This document shows positions 1 to 8,843 of a stretch of 64,000 nt of DNA, in pieces. Within the stretch, counting starts at the first letter, position 1, and each line of letters begins with the position of its first letter. Below the pieces are notes generated by a model. It made no database searches, was not told the DNA's origin, and saw only the letters and a program-made list of their open reading frames with translations. This DNA comes from Brevibacterium sp. (GTDB lineage: Bacteria; Actinomycetota; Actinomycetes; Actinomycetales; Brevibacteriaceae): assembly GCF_031179145.1 (NCBI RefSeq), contig NZ_JAPSIB010000015.1, positions 1-64,000 on the forward strand, written 5' to 3'. The translations under genes and the position numbers were made by a program.

Positions 1-2
1 AG

Positions 3-110
3 CGTCATAATGCTGCTGTGATGTGTCTGGCCAGGCGTCGGCTCAATGTCATGTTCGCGATGGTCAAGCACGGGGTCTTCTACGAGGCGAAGACCCCGGC
101 TGCTGCTTGA
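3..110 (+). pseudogene. IS110-family transposase, C-terminal fragment (cut by window edge)
   Basis: The open frame enters from the left edge and gives 35 residues before TGA. They include LARRRLNVMFAMVKHGVFYE, which resembles the conserved C-terminal tail of IS110/IS1111 transposases (LARRR followed by a short hydrophobic helix and a Tyr). Only the tail is visible, so whether the rest of the element is intact cannot be judged. The stop lies 13 bases before the first CRISPR repeat, so the element sits directly against the array. IS110 elements lack normal terminal inverted repeats, so the element boundary cannot be placed exactly. The family call rests on a short match. Confidence 0.6.
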
Positions 111-123
111 CAATGAATGTAAC

Positions 124-2166
124 GGGCTCATCTCCGCAGGCGCGGAGCGGACGTTGCCTGCATCGTCGACGGCTTTGCGGGCGAGGGCTCATCTCCGCAG
201 GCGCGGAGCGGACGGTCTTGTCGCAGGCGAATCCGTGCCGGTGCGGGGCTCATCTCCGCAGGCGCGGAGCGGACTAGATGGTGTCCGTGAGGTACTGGCC
301 GACGATGGGCTCATCTCCGCAGGCGCGGAGCGGACGCCCACAACACCCAGCCGAAGCTGGTCGCGGCGGGCTCATCTCCGCAGGCGCGGAGCGGACTACT
401 ACAAGGGTCCGTTTGGTGCAGTGCCGATGGGCTCATCTCCGCAGGCGCGGAGCGGACCGCTGTCGCGGGTGCGGCCGACCAGTGTGTGCGGGCTCATCTC
501 CGCAGGCGCGGAGCGGACTCTCCGGTGAAGCGGATACCTGCCACCCTGACGGGCTCATCTCCGCAGGCGCGGAGCGGACATGCCGAGGAAACTCGCGCCC
601 GGAGCTGCATCGGGCTCATCTCCGCAGGCGCGGAGCGGACACACCCACGAATCCAAAGCCCGAGAACTCGGTGGGCTCATCTCCGCAGGCGCGGAGCGGA
701 CACGAAAAGGGGGCCAACCCGCGCGAACGTGGTGGGCTCATCTCCGCAGGCGCGGAGCGGACACCATGCCGCTCGACACCAGCCAGTCCCACAAGGGCTC
801 ATCTCCGCAGGCGCGGAGCGGACCCTATGGGTCTCTTTGGCATTCTAGGCACAGCCGGCTCATCTCCGCAGGCGCGGAGCGGACGGAGCACCCGTACCAG
901 TACAGCGGCGTTGAGCGGGCTCATCTCCGCAGGCGCGGAGCGGACCTCGCCCCGGCGGGGTCGACGGAGGACGGACAGGGCTCATCTCCGCAGGCGCGGA
1001 GCGGACAGACCCGCCGCCTCCCGGGCAGTGTTGAACCAGGGCTCATCTCCGCAGGCGCGGAGCGGACCGAGTGGGCGGTGGGACGGTCCAATAGGCGGAG
1101 GGCTCATCTCCGCAGGCGCGGAGCGGACGTACGCCGTGATCGTTGTGACCCCAGTCAACGGGGCTCATCTCCGCAGGCGCGGAGCGGACATCACGTTGAC
1201 CGGCACGAACGCCCACCCGGTGGGCTCATCTCCGCAGGCGCGGAGCGGACCAACGACGACGACCCTGCGCTGACAGGTGCCGCGGGCTCATCTCCGCAGG
1301 CGCGGAGCGGACGTACGCCGTGATCGTTGTGACCCCAGTCAAGGGGGCTCATCTCCGCAGGCGCGGAGCGGACAGCGATGGCTGCGCCGGCGACGAGGAA
1401 GCCGAGGGCTCATCTCCGCAGGCGCGGAGCGGACGAGAGGTGCCGTACTCGCTAAACGATCCGACCGGGCTCATCTCCGCAGGCGCGGAGCGGACCTGTT
1501 GGCGCGTGTTCATTTTCTCTGAGGTGCGGGCTCATCTCCGCAGGCGCGGAGCGGACCCCATGTGTGATTGGACTGCATGGTCGGTGAGGGGCTCATCTCC
1601 GCAGGCGCGGAGCGGACCGCGTCACCGCCACACGCGAGACCGACGCCGGGGGCTCATCTCCGCAGGCGCGGAGCGGACTTTTCAGTTCCCCTTGGTCTTG
1701 TGATTGATGAGGGCTCATCTCCGCAGGCGCGGAGCGGACCATCCTCGAAGGCGCTCGCCTCACCGCTGCGGGGGCTCATCTCCGCAGGCGCGGAGCGGAC
1801 ACAGCCTCGTTGTCGGTGGCCGCGTTCTCCGAGGGCTCATCTCCGCAGGCGCGGAGCGGACGTCCGCGTGAAGGACCAGGAAACCGGCCACGAGGGCTCA
1901 TCTCCGCAGGCGCGGAGCGGACCCGGTGATGCGCCGGTCTATCCCACATGGGTTGGGCTCATCTCCGCAGGCGCGGAGCGGACTCACCGTCGAAGCCTGA
2001 CGGTGAGTTGTGGGAGGGCTCATCTCCGCAGGCGCGGAGCGGACGATGGATTTGGCGGCTTCCTGGAGGCGTTTCCGGGCTCATCTCCGCAGGCGCGGAG
2101 CGGACGTCTCTGTTGGTGAGCATGCCGGTGCGGGCCTGGGCTCATCTCCGCAGGCGCGGAGCGGAC
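124..2166 (-). CRISPR. CRISPR array, type I-E-like, 34 repeats and 33 spacers
   Basis: A 29-nt repeat recurs at 124, 185, 246 and so on every 61 nt up to 2138. Spacers are 32 nt, except 1251-1283, which is 33. On the minus strand the repeat reads GTCCG, then stem CTCCGC, loop GCCT, stem GCGGAG, then ATGAGCCC. This is the layout of type I-E repeats processed by Cas6e, with an 8-nt 5' handle. That orientation puts transcription leftwards and the leader at 2167 onward. All repeats are identical except the copy at 856, which starts with C instead of G on the plus strand. Spacers 1129-1160 and 1313-1344 are the same apart from one base. No cas genes are in the window. The subtype is inferred from the repeat alone. 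Confidence 0.97.
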
Positions 2167-2283
2167 ACTTGCTGACCTGGGGCGGTATCAGCAAGTTTGG
2201 TCAGTCTCGTACGGTTTGTGCCGGTTGGTCGGTCACTAATACCGAACTCAATCTTCGACCGCTGGAGTGTTATTCGCTGACCC
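2167..2283 (-). promoter_or_regulatory. Probable CRISPR leader with abutting 9-bp inverted repeat
   Basis: This 117-nt non-coding stretch lies between the array and the stop codon of the MBL hydrolase, on the side expected for the leader if the array is read on the minus strand. Its right half is less GC-rich than the surrounding genes. Directly next to the last repeat, ACTTGCTGA (2167-2175) and TCAGCAAGT (2188-2196) form a perfect inverted repeat around a 12-nt centre. The leader role is inferred from repeat orientation; no transcription start can be assigned with confidence. Confidence 0.6.
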
Positions 2284-2958
2284 TCAGCTCCCCCGCTTCA
2301 CCCAGTCTTCGAGGTTCGGCTTCTCAGCGCCGATCGACGTCGCGTCACCGTGACCGGTGAGGACCACTGTCGCCTCGGGCAGCTTGAACAGGACGTTCTG
2401 GATCGACTCGATGATCGTCTCGAAGCTCGAGTACGACCGTCCTGTCGCTCCAGGGCCACCGTTGAACAGCGTGTCGCCGGAGAACAACACCGGTCCGACC
2501 GCGGAGCCTGCACCGGCAGAGTCTGGCACCGGAAGACCGGTTTCGATGAAGAAGCACGTCGAGCCGGGGGAATGGCCCGGTGTATGCAGAGCTTTCAGCC
2601 GCACACTGTCGATGCTCCACATGTCACCATCGGCGATGTCTTTGTCGGGCTGGTAGTCCTCGTAGGTCATGTCCCACAGAACGCGGTCCTCGGGGTTGAG
2701 GTGGACTGGAGGATTGCCCACTCGGTGAGCGAACTCCCTCACTGCTGCGACATGGTCATTATGCCCATGCGTGAGCAGGATCGCCTTGACGTCGCGACCA
2801 TTGACCGCCTCGGCGATGGCCTCGGGGTCATGAGCCGGGTCGATGACGATGACCTCGGACTCGTTGCCGACGATCCACACATTGTTGTCAACGTCCCAGG
2901 TCCCACCATCAAGGGAGAACGTGCCCTTGGTGACCAGGTGCTCGATTCCAGCAGCCAT
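2284..2958 (-). CDS. MBL-fold hydrolase, probable S-formylmycothiol hydrolase
   Basis: This is a 224-residue metallo-beta-lactamase-fold protein. The metal-binding motif THGHNDH is at residues 63-69, with further ligands in HTPGHS (His129), FSGDTLF (Asp162) and TGHGD (His203), so both zinc sites look complete. It follows the mycothiol-dependent formaldehyde dehydrogenase gene with a 1-nt ATGA overlap, which implies translational coupling. In mycobacteria and relatives an MBL protein sits in the same place next to mscR and is thought to hydrolyse S-formylmycothiol to formate and mycothiol. The substrate is inferred from context; the fold is certain from motifs. No signal peptide is seen, so it should be cytoplasmic. 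Confidence 0.85.
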   Translation of the reverse strand: MAAGIEHLVTKGTFSLDGGTWDVDNNVWIVGNESEVIVIDPAHDPEAIAEAVNGRDVKAILLTHGHNDHVAAVREFAHRVGNPPVHLNPEDRVLWDMTYEDYQPDKDIADGDMWSIDSVRLKALHTPGHSPGSTCFFIETGLPVPDSAGAGSAVGPVLFSGDTLFNGGPGATGRSYSSFETIIESIQNVLFKLPEATVVLTGHGDATSIGAEKPNLEDWVKRGS

Positions 2959-4049
2959 CAGAACTCCACCACCGATCGCAGAACTTCACCGCGTCCCATC
3001 TTCTCGAATGCCTCCTCGACGTCTCCGATTCCGATTCGCTCCGACACGAACTTCTCCAGTGGCAGGCGACCCTGCTTGTACAGGTCAACGAGCATGGGGA
3101 AGTCACGCGCGGGCAGGCAGTCACCATACCAGGAGGACTTGAGGCTGCCACCCCGGCCGAACACGTCGAGCAACGGAACACTGAGCTCCATCTCCGGAGT
3201 CGGGACACCGACGAGAACCACGGTGCCGGCGAGGTCGCGGCCGTAGAAGGCCTGACGCCAGGTCTCGGGCCGGCCCACCGCGTCGATGACGACGTCGGCG
3301 CCGAAACCGCCGGTGAGCTCCTGGATCGCTGCGACGACTCCGTCCTCGTCCAGACCCCGCGAGTTGACAGTGTGAGTGGCGCCGAGATCCTTGGCCCACT
3401 CGAGCTTCTTGTCGTCGAGGTCGACGGCGATGATCGTTCCGGCACCGGCCAGGGCAGCACCGGCGATCGCCGCGCATCCCACACCGCCGCAGCCGATGAC
3501 TGCGACGGACTTGCCGCGGGTGACCTCGCCGGTGTTGATCGCAGCACCGATGCCAGCCATGATTCCGCAGCCGAGCAGACCCACGACAGCAGGATCCGCC
3601 TCGTCGACCTTGGTGCACTGTCCTGCGGCGACCAGCGTCTTCTCTGCGAACGAACCGATCCCGAGTGCCGGTGTCAGCTCGGTGCCATCCTCCAGGGTCA
3701 TCTTCTGAGAGGCATTGTGCGTGGCGAAGCAGTACCACGGCTCGCCGCGCTTGCACGCCCGGCAGTCACCGCAGATGGCGCGCCAGTTGAGGATGACGAA
3801 ATCGCCGACCTCGACGTTGGTCACGCCCTCGCCGACCTCTGAGACGACGCCAGCCGACTCGTGGCCGAGAAGGAATGGGTAGTCATCGCTGATCCCGCCC
3901 TCGCGGTAGTGGAAGTCCGTATGGCAGACACCGCACGACTTCACGTCGACGACGACTTCACCCGGTCCGGGGTCGGGGATGACGATGTCGGTGAGTTCCA
4001 CCGGCGCACCCTTGCTCCGGGAGATGACACCCTTGACAGTCTGTGGCAT
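2958..4049 (-). CDS. mscR: S-(hydroxymethyl)mycothiol dehydrogenase
   Basis: This 363-residue zinc-dependent medium-chain alcohol dehydrogenase oxidises the formaldehyde-mycothiol adduct (and may reduce S-nitrosomycothiol) with NAD. Catalytic zinc ligands are visible in SCGVCHTD (Cys39) and GHE (His63-Glu64). The structural zinc cysteines lie in [15 protein letters not shown] (93-107), and the nucleotide fold has GCGGVGC. The ATG at 4049 is preferred over an upstream in-frame codon at 4091 because AGGAG lies just before it and the homologous N-terminus begins MPQTVKGV. The stop overlaps the start of the MBL hydrolase. Together they form a two-gene formaldehyde detoxification unit typical of mycothiol-making actinobacteria. 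Confidence 0.9.
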   Translation of the reverse strand: MPQTVKGVISRSKGAPVELTDIVIPDPGPGEVVVDVKSCGVCHTDFHYREGGISDDYPFLLGHESAGVVSEVGEGVTNVEVGDFVILNWRAICGDCRACKRGEPWYCFATHNASQKMTLEDGTELTPALGIGSFAEKTLVAAGQCTKVDEADPAVVGLLGCGIMAGIGAAINTGEVTRGKSVAVIGCGGVGCAAIAGAALAGAGTIIAVDLDDKKLEWAKDLGATHTVNSRGLDEDGVVAAIQELTGGFGADVVIDAVGRPETWRQAFYGRDLAGTVVLVGVPTPEMELSVPLLDVFGRGGSLKSSWYGDCLPARDFPMLVDLYKQGRLPLEKFVSERIGIGDVEEAFEKMGRGEVLRSVVEF

Positions 4050-4217
4050 TGCGTCTCCTTGTCTGTAGTGATCAGTGTTGGCCGAAGCCATTCGCGTTCA
4101 TGCATGTGATTACACCCCCACCCTAACCACACCGTGAGAGCGCGACCACCGGGTGTCCGCTTGGTGAGTCGAACGGTGTTTGAACACCCTCAGCGCTGCC
4201 CGCTGAACGGCAGAGAA

Positions 4218-4262
4218 GAAGCCCGGATGGCATCGTCGATACGACAACGGCATCCGGGCTTC
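4218..4262 (-). terminator. Terminator after metPS
   Basis: GAAGCCCGGATG (4218-4229) and CATCCGGGCTTC (4251-4262) form a perfect 12-bp stem with a 21-nt loop. On the minus strand it is followed by a short T/C-rich tract. It lies 47 nt after the metS stop and before the mscR promoter region, where it could stop the metPS transcript. Confidence 0.7.
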
Positions 4263-4308
4263 AGCTCGGTCTCCCGAACTCACGATTCGCGTGTTCGAGC
4301 CGGTCAGG

Positions 4309-4413
4309 TCACTCCATGTCGGGGTGCTTGCGCAGGTGCACGATCGCAGCGGCGAGGCCGCCCCAGACGGTGACCATGGCGACGATCATCATGATGATTG
4401 CTGGTGCTTCCAT
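4309..4413 (-). CDS. metS: Methionine/alanine importer small subunit MetS
   Basis: This 34-residue protein, MEAPAIIMMIVAMVTVWG followed by GLAAAIVHLRKHPDME, has one membrane helix (about residues 4-26) and a short charged tail. It matches the pattern of MetS, the tiny subunit required by the NSS-family transporter MetP in Corynebacterium. Its ATG overlaps the metP stop (ATGA), so the two are translationally coupled, and AAAGGAGA precedes it. Length, position and sequence pattern agree. It is too short for ordinary gene calling and easily missed. Confidence 0.85.
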   Translation of the reverse strand: MEAPAIIMMIVAMVTVWGGLAAAIVHLRKHPDME

Positions 4414-5963
4414 CACTTGTCTCCTTTGAGTTCTTCATGGACTGAGTCGGCGACCGAGGCATCGGTCTCGTCTAGGGTCTTCTGCGGCCATTTGAGCAGC
4501 GACAGCACGATGGCGATGACGATGAGCAGGGCGATCATGCCCCAGCCGAAGACGCCGGTGAGCAGCGGTGGGTAGTCTTCGTAGCCCTCGGTGGCGAAGG
4601 TGATGATCTGAGTGATGAGCATGTAGGCGAGCACCACGGCAGTGACGCCGCCGAGGACGATCATCCAGAACCAGCCCACTTTGAAGCTCGACACTGCGTT
4701 GAGGTGATCGCGCAGCAGCGGCAGCTTCCGGGCGAACCAGCCGACCACGATGAGACCGACCACTGCAGCGCCGACGATGCCGATGTTGTTGGCCCAGGCG
4801 TCGACCGTGTCGAGCACATAGAGGCCGGTCACGGTCGGCATGAGCAGGATCGAGATGAGAGCCATGGTGCCGCCGACCAGCCAGGTCGACGCCTTGTTGC
4901 CCACCCCGAATTTCTCCCGCAGCGCCTGGATCGGAACCTGCACGATGGAGATCAACGAGGTGAGGCCGGCGAAGACGAGACAGGCGAAGAAGGCGAAGCC
5001 GAACAGACCACCACCGGGCATCTCGGAGATGAGGGTCGGGAATCCGACGAAGGCCAGACCGATGCCGCTCGATGCGACCTCGGAGACCTCGGTGCCCTGA
5101 GCGCTCGCCATGAAGCCGAGCGCGGCGAAGACGCCGATGCCGGCCAGGATCTCGAATCCGGAGTTCGAGAAGGCGACGACCAGCCCGGACCCGGTGAGGT
5201 TCGTCTTCCGCTTGAGGTAGGACGCGTAGGTGATCATGATGCCGAACGCGATCGACAGCGAGAAGAAGATCTGACCGTAGGCCGCGATCCACACCTTCGG
5301 ATCCGCCAATGCGGCGAAGTCGGGAGTGAAGAGCGCGTTGAGGCCCTGGGCCGCACCCGGGAGGAACAGTGCCCGGATGACCAGGATCAGGAACAGGATG
5401 ATGAGCGCAGGGATGAAGATCTTCGAGAAACGGGCGATGCCGTTCTGGACACCCAGAAGCAGGATTCCCAGTGTGACGACCCAGACCAGGATGACCGGGA
5501 TGAGGACGCCGGGCACGAACTGGAGCGAGACCCCCGGGTCGCCGAGCTGGAGGAATTCGCCGAAGAGGAATCCTTCGGCGTCATCGCCCCAGGCCTGGTT
5601 GAGCGAGAAGAACATGTAGCAGCCGGCCCACGCGATGATGGCGGCGTAGTAGATGCCGATGACGAAGGCGACACCTGTCTGGAACCAGCCGATGGGCTCA
5701 GCGACCTTCGTCGCCATCCGGAACGCCAGGGGAGCCGAACCGCGTGCGCGGTGACCGAGGGCGTAGTCGAAGAACAGCAGCGGGATGCCCGCGGTCAGAA
5801 GAGCGACCAGATAAGGGATGAGGAAGGCGCCGCCGCCGTTTTCGTAGGTCACGTACGGGAAGCGCCAGATGTTGCCGAGGCCGACTGCCGAGCCGATGGC
5901 TGCGAAGATGAACGCGCCGCGGGTGGCGAAGACCTCCCTCTGGGGTGATGCGGTGGTAGACAT
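4413..5963 (-). CDS. metP: Sodium-dependent methionine/alanine transporter (NSS family)
   Basis: This 516-residue multi-helix membrane protein opens with the neurotransmitter:sodium symporter signature GSAVGLGNIWRFPYV in helix 1, which holds the sodium and substrate sites. About 11-12 hydrophobic segments follow, and the C-terminus is short and acidic. With the coupled metS gene downstream it corresponds to the MetPS system, which imports methionine and alanine with sodium. The start ATG at 5963 has AAAGGACA upstream. The exact substrate is inferred from the MetS partner. Confidence 0.87.
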   Translation of the reverse strand: MSTTASPQREVFATRGAFIFAAIGSAVGLGNIWRFPYVTYENGGGAFLIPYLVALLTAGIPLLFFDYALGHRARGSAPLAFRMATKVAEPIGWFQTGVAFVIGIYYAAIIAWAGCYMFFSLNQAWGDDAEGFLFGEFLQLGDPGVSLQFVPGVLIPVILVWVVTLGILLLGVQNGIARFSKIFIPALIILFLILVIRALFLPGAAQGLNALFTPDFAALADPKVWIAAYGQIFFSLSIAFGIMITYASYLKRKTNLTGSGLVVAFSNSGFEILAGIGVFAALGFMASAQGTEVSEVASSGIGLAFVGFPTLISEMPGGGLFGFAFFACLVFAGLTSLISIVQVPIQALREKFGVGNKASTWLVGGTMALISILLMPTVTGLYVLDTVDAWANNIGIVGAAVVGLIVVGWFARKLPLLRDHLNAVSSFKVGWFWMIVLGGVTAVVLAYMLITQIITFATEGYEDYPPLLTGVFGWGMIALLIVIAIVLSLLKWPQKTLDETDASVADSVHEELKGDK

Positions 5964-6321
5964 GATGTCCTTTCATTTCTCAACCACATTGTTGTGAGGC
6001 TGAACTTCGGTTCCGGGTCCTCGTGGGATCACCTCGCCGACTTGTTCGTTGATCGTTTGCCGGAGGGTCTCCCCAGTTCAGCGACCATCAGTCCCAAGGA
6101 CCGGGAACTACCATACTGTGAACCCTAAGGGAAACGCAGGTCGGCTTCCGGGGGAGCGAGTAACGTTCTCATATCAAAATCCGGACAAGGGCATCCCATC
6201 GGTGCGGAGACCACGCCGAGGAGCCGCCACGTCGATCCCCATACCACTTCCGTGCTCTCCGCACCGCCACCGCGATCGCCTCCGATCGGATTCTCCCCGC
6301 ACCCCCGTTAGACTTGTCCGT
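5964..6321. other. Intergenic region between divergent metP and cysS
   Basis: This 358-nt gap has no convincing gene; open frames here are extensions of cysS in frame only. It must carry the metP promoter on the minus strand, which I could not place. It also carries the cysS -10 box TAGACT at 6309-6314. Confidence 0.6.
6309..6314 (+). promoter_or_regulatory. -10 box of cysS (leaderless start)
   Basis: TAGACT ends 7 nt before the GTG start at 6322. That spacing places the transcription start on or next to the start codon, and no Shine-Dalgarno sequence precedes GTG. Confidence 0.65.
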
Positions 6322-7773
6322 GTGACTATCGCTCTCTACAACACCGCCAGCCGCACAACGGAAGAACTGCGCCCCGTCGAGGACGGACACGTCGGGATCT
6401 ACGTCTGTGGCGCCACGGTGCAGGGCGAACCGCACATCGGGCATCTGCGTTCGGCCTCGGTCTTCGACCAGCTGCGCCGCTGGCTGCTCTACCGCGGCTA
6501 CTCGGTCACCCTGATCCGCAACGTCACCGACATCGATGACAAGATCCTGTCGAAGTCGGACGAGGCTGGACGCCCCTGGTTCGCCCACGCCTTCATGTAC
6601 GAGCGCGCCTTCACCGACGCCTATGCGGCTCTCGACGTGCTGCCCCCGAGCTACGAGCCCCGCGCCACCGGCCACATCACCGAGATGATCGAGCTCATCG
6701 AGCGTCTCATCGTCGCCGGGCACGCCTACCCCGCCCTCGATGACTGCGGCGATGTGTACTTCGACTCCACCTCGTGGTCCGACTACGGCGAGCTGACCAA
6801 CCAGCGCATCGACGAGATGGAACCGGCCGGCGACTCCGAACTGCGCGGCAAGAAGGACCCGCGGGACTTCGCGCTGTGGAAGGCGCACAAGTCCGGCGAG
6901 CCCGAGACCGCTTCGTGGCCCTCGCCGTGGGGACGGGGCCGGCCCGGCTGGCACATCGAATGCTCGGCCATGTCGATGAAGTACCTGGGGGCGAACTTCG
7001 ACATCCACGGCGGCGGACTCGACCTCCGCTTCCCCCACCACGAGAACGAACTCGCCCAGGCCCGCGCGGCAGGCGATAGGTTCGCCAACATCTGGATGCA
7101 CTCCGGACTGCTCAACGTCGGTGGGGACAAGATGTCGAAGTCGCTCGGCAACTCCGTGTTCGCCTCCGACCTCTTCGCCCGCTTCAGTCCGCTGGCCGTG
7201 CGCTACTTCCTCACCAGCGCCGGCTACCGCTCGATCCTCGAATTCTCCGCCGAGGCGATGGAGCGTCAGACCGCCTCGCTCGACCGCCTGGCCAACTTCC
7301 TCGATCGCGCCCGGCAGGCCCTCGGGGACGACGCCCCGGCCCTGCCGAACGTGCACTCCGGCTACGCCGACCGCAGCGTCGACGTGCCCGAGGAGTTCGC
7401 CGCAGCACTCGACGACGACCTCGGCGTGCCCCGTGCCCTGTCCGTCGTCTTCGCCACGGTCACCGAGGGCGCCAAGCTCCTCGACTCCGCATCCGATCGG
7501 GACCGGTTGGGTCGGATCGTCGCCGAGGTGGAGCTGATGCTCGACATCCTCGGGGTCAATCCCAGCGCCGAGGTGTGGGCAAGAGGCGGTGCGGATGCGA
7601 AGCTGGAATCGGCCTTGGACGCCCTCGTCGCCGGACTCGCCGAGCAGCGGGCAGCCGCGAAGGCGGAGAAGGACTTCGCGACCGCCGACGCCATCCGCGA
7701 CACTCTCGCGGCCGCCGGCATCGTCATCGAGGACACGGCGGACGGCTACCGCTACCACCTCAGGGACAACTGA
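6322..7773 (+). CDS. cysS: Cysteinyl-tRNA synthetase
   Basis: This 483-residue class I aminoacyl-tRNA synthetase charges tRNA-Cys. The HIGH signature is at residues 38-41 (GEPHIGHLRSAS) and the KMSKS loop (GGDKMSKSLGN) is near residue 270. Zinc ligands are suggested by YVCG near residue 29 and the WHIEC and HHENE segments. The open frame extends far upstream, but the GTG at 6322 is chosen because the conserved N-terminus VTIALYNTASRTTEELRPV starts there and a -10 box sits 7 nt upstream. It is a cytoplasmic housekeeping enzyme. In actinobacteria cysS is commonly followed by the rlmB-like gene, as here. Confidence 0.96.
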   Translation: MTIALYNTASRTTEELRPVEDGHVGIYVCGATVQGEPHIGHLRSASVFDQLRRWLLYRGYSVTLIRNVTDIDDKILSKSDEAGRPWFAHAFMYERAFTDAYAALDVLPPSYEPRATGHITEMIELIERLIVAGHAYPALDDCGDVYFDSTSWSDYGELTNQRIDEMEPAGDSELRGKKDPRDFALWKAHKSGEPETASWPSPWGRGRPGWHIECSAMSMKYLGANFDIHGGGLDLRFPHHENELAQARAAGDRFANIWMHSGLLNVGGDKMSKSLGNSVFASDLFARFSPLAVRYFLTSAGYRSILEFSAEAMERQTASLDRLANFLDRARQALGDDAPALPNVHSGYADRSVDVPEEFAAALDDDLGVPRALSVVFATVTEGAKLLDSASDRDRLGRIVAEVELMLDILGVNPSAEVWARGGADAKLESALDALVAGLAEQRAAAKAEKDFATADAIRDTLAAAGIVIEDTADGYRYHLRDN

Positions 7774-7851
7774 CATCTGACCTGCACGGTCAACGGACAT
7801 CGCACCCCGGCGGCTGAATCGCCGGCGGAGAACTTCGAACGAAGGACACAC

Positions 7852-8778
7852 ATGGCTTCCAACTCACGATCCAAGAAGGGCCCGACCAAGGGCTCCGGCG
7901 GCAAGAACCGACGCAGCCTGCAGGGACGCGGTCCGACCCCCAAGGCCGAGGACCGCGTCTACCACAAGGCCCACAAAGCCAAGCAGGCGCGCCAGGCCGG
8001 CGCCGCCCAGCAGGCGAAGCGGAAGAAGAAGGAGCACGGCCCGAACATGGTCGCCGGCCGCAACTCCGTGCTCGAAGCGCTGCGTGAGGACGTTCCGGCC
8101 ACAGCGCTCTACGTCGTCGGTCGGATCGACTCAGACGACCGAGTCCGCGAGTCGATCAAACTGGCCGCCGAACGCGGCATCTCGATGCTCGAGGCCTCCA
8201 AGCCCGACCTCGACCGGCTCACCGACGATGCGATCCACCAGGGCATCGCCCTGCAGATCCCGCCGTACGACTACGCCGAGCCGGAGGATCTGCTCGAGTT
8301 CGCCTCCGAGCGCGCGGAGGCCCCGCTGCTCGTCGCCCTCGACGGCATCACCGACCCGCGGAACCTCGGCGCGATCGTCCGGTCCGTCGCGGCCTTCGGC
8401 GGTCACGGTGTCATCATCCCCGAACGCCGCGCCGCCTCGATGACGGCCGCGGCCTGGAAGACCTCCGCCGGAGCCGCTGCCCGGGTCCGCGTCGCGCAGG
8501 TCGTCAACCTCGCCCGCGCCATCGATGAGCTGAAGAAGCAGAACGTGTTCGTCGTCGGCCTCGACATGGACGGCGACGTCGAACTGCCGGAGCTCACCTT
8601 CAGCCGCGATCCCCTGTGCATCGTCGTCGGCTCCGAGGGCAAGGGAATCTCTCGTCTCATCGCCGACAAGTGCGACCAGATCGTGTCGATCCCGATCGCC
8701 GCGACCACGGAGTCCCTCAACGCCGGCATCGCCGCAGCGGTCTCGCTCTACGAAGTGGCCCGCGCCCGCCGCGGCTGA
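7852..8778 (+). CDS. rlmB: 23S rRNA 2'-O-methyltransferase, RlmB/TrmH family
   Basis: This 308-residue SPOUT methyltransferase has a Lys/Arg-rich disordered N-terminus of about 65 residues. A substrate-binding domain follows (GRNSVLEALRE). The knotted catalytic domain carries NLGAIVRSVAAFGGHGV, GSEGKGISRLI and ESLNAGIAAAVSLYE, the three SpoU motifs. It probably methylates G2251 of 23S rRNA using S-adenosylmethionine. The ATG follows GAAGGA. It lies 78 nt after cysS, the usual actinobacterial order. The precise target nucleotide is inferred from the family. Confidence 0.9.
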   Translation: MASNSRSKKGPTKGSGGKNRRSLQGRGPTPKAEDRVYHKAHKAKQARQAGAAQQAKRKKKEHGPNMVAGRNSVLEALREDVPATALYVVGRIDSDDRVRESIKLAAERGISMLEASKPDLDRLTDDAIHQGIALQIPPYDYAEPEDLLEFASERAEAPLLVALDGITDPRNLGAIVRSVAAFGGHGVIIPERRAASMTAAAWKTSAGAAARVRVAQVVNLARAIDELKKQNVFVVGLDMDGDVELPELTFSRDPLCIVVGSEGKGISRLIADKCDQIVSIPIAATTESLNAGIAAAVSLYEVARARRG

Positions 8779-8800
8779 CTCCCGGCCGCCTGAAACTGTG

Positions 8801-8843
8801 TCCGGTCTCCTCACTTGAGGTGTCCGGACCGCCGAGGCGGTCC
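8801..8843. terminator. Hairpins between convergent rlmB and permease genes
   Basis: TCCGG-tct-CCTCA/TGAGG-tgt-CCGGA (8801-8828) is an interrupted palindrome. It is followed by GGACCGCC-GA-GGCGGTCC (8826-8843), an 8-bp stem abutting the permease stop codon. Neither has a clear T tract, so a bidirectional terminator role is plausible but unproven. Confidence 0.4.

Noticed and set aside
23..2360. Several long open frames across the CRISPR array with repeated GSSPQARSG or LISAGAERT segments
   Set aside because: They are translations of the 29-nt repeat in three frames and have no protein character.
6169..7851. A 560-residue minus-strand open frame antisense to cysS
   Set aside because: It is a high-GC shadow frame; cysS on the plus strand has all synthetase motifs.
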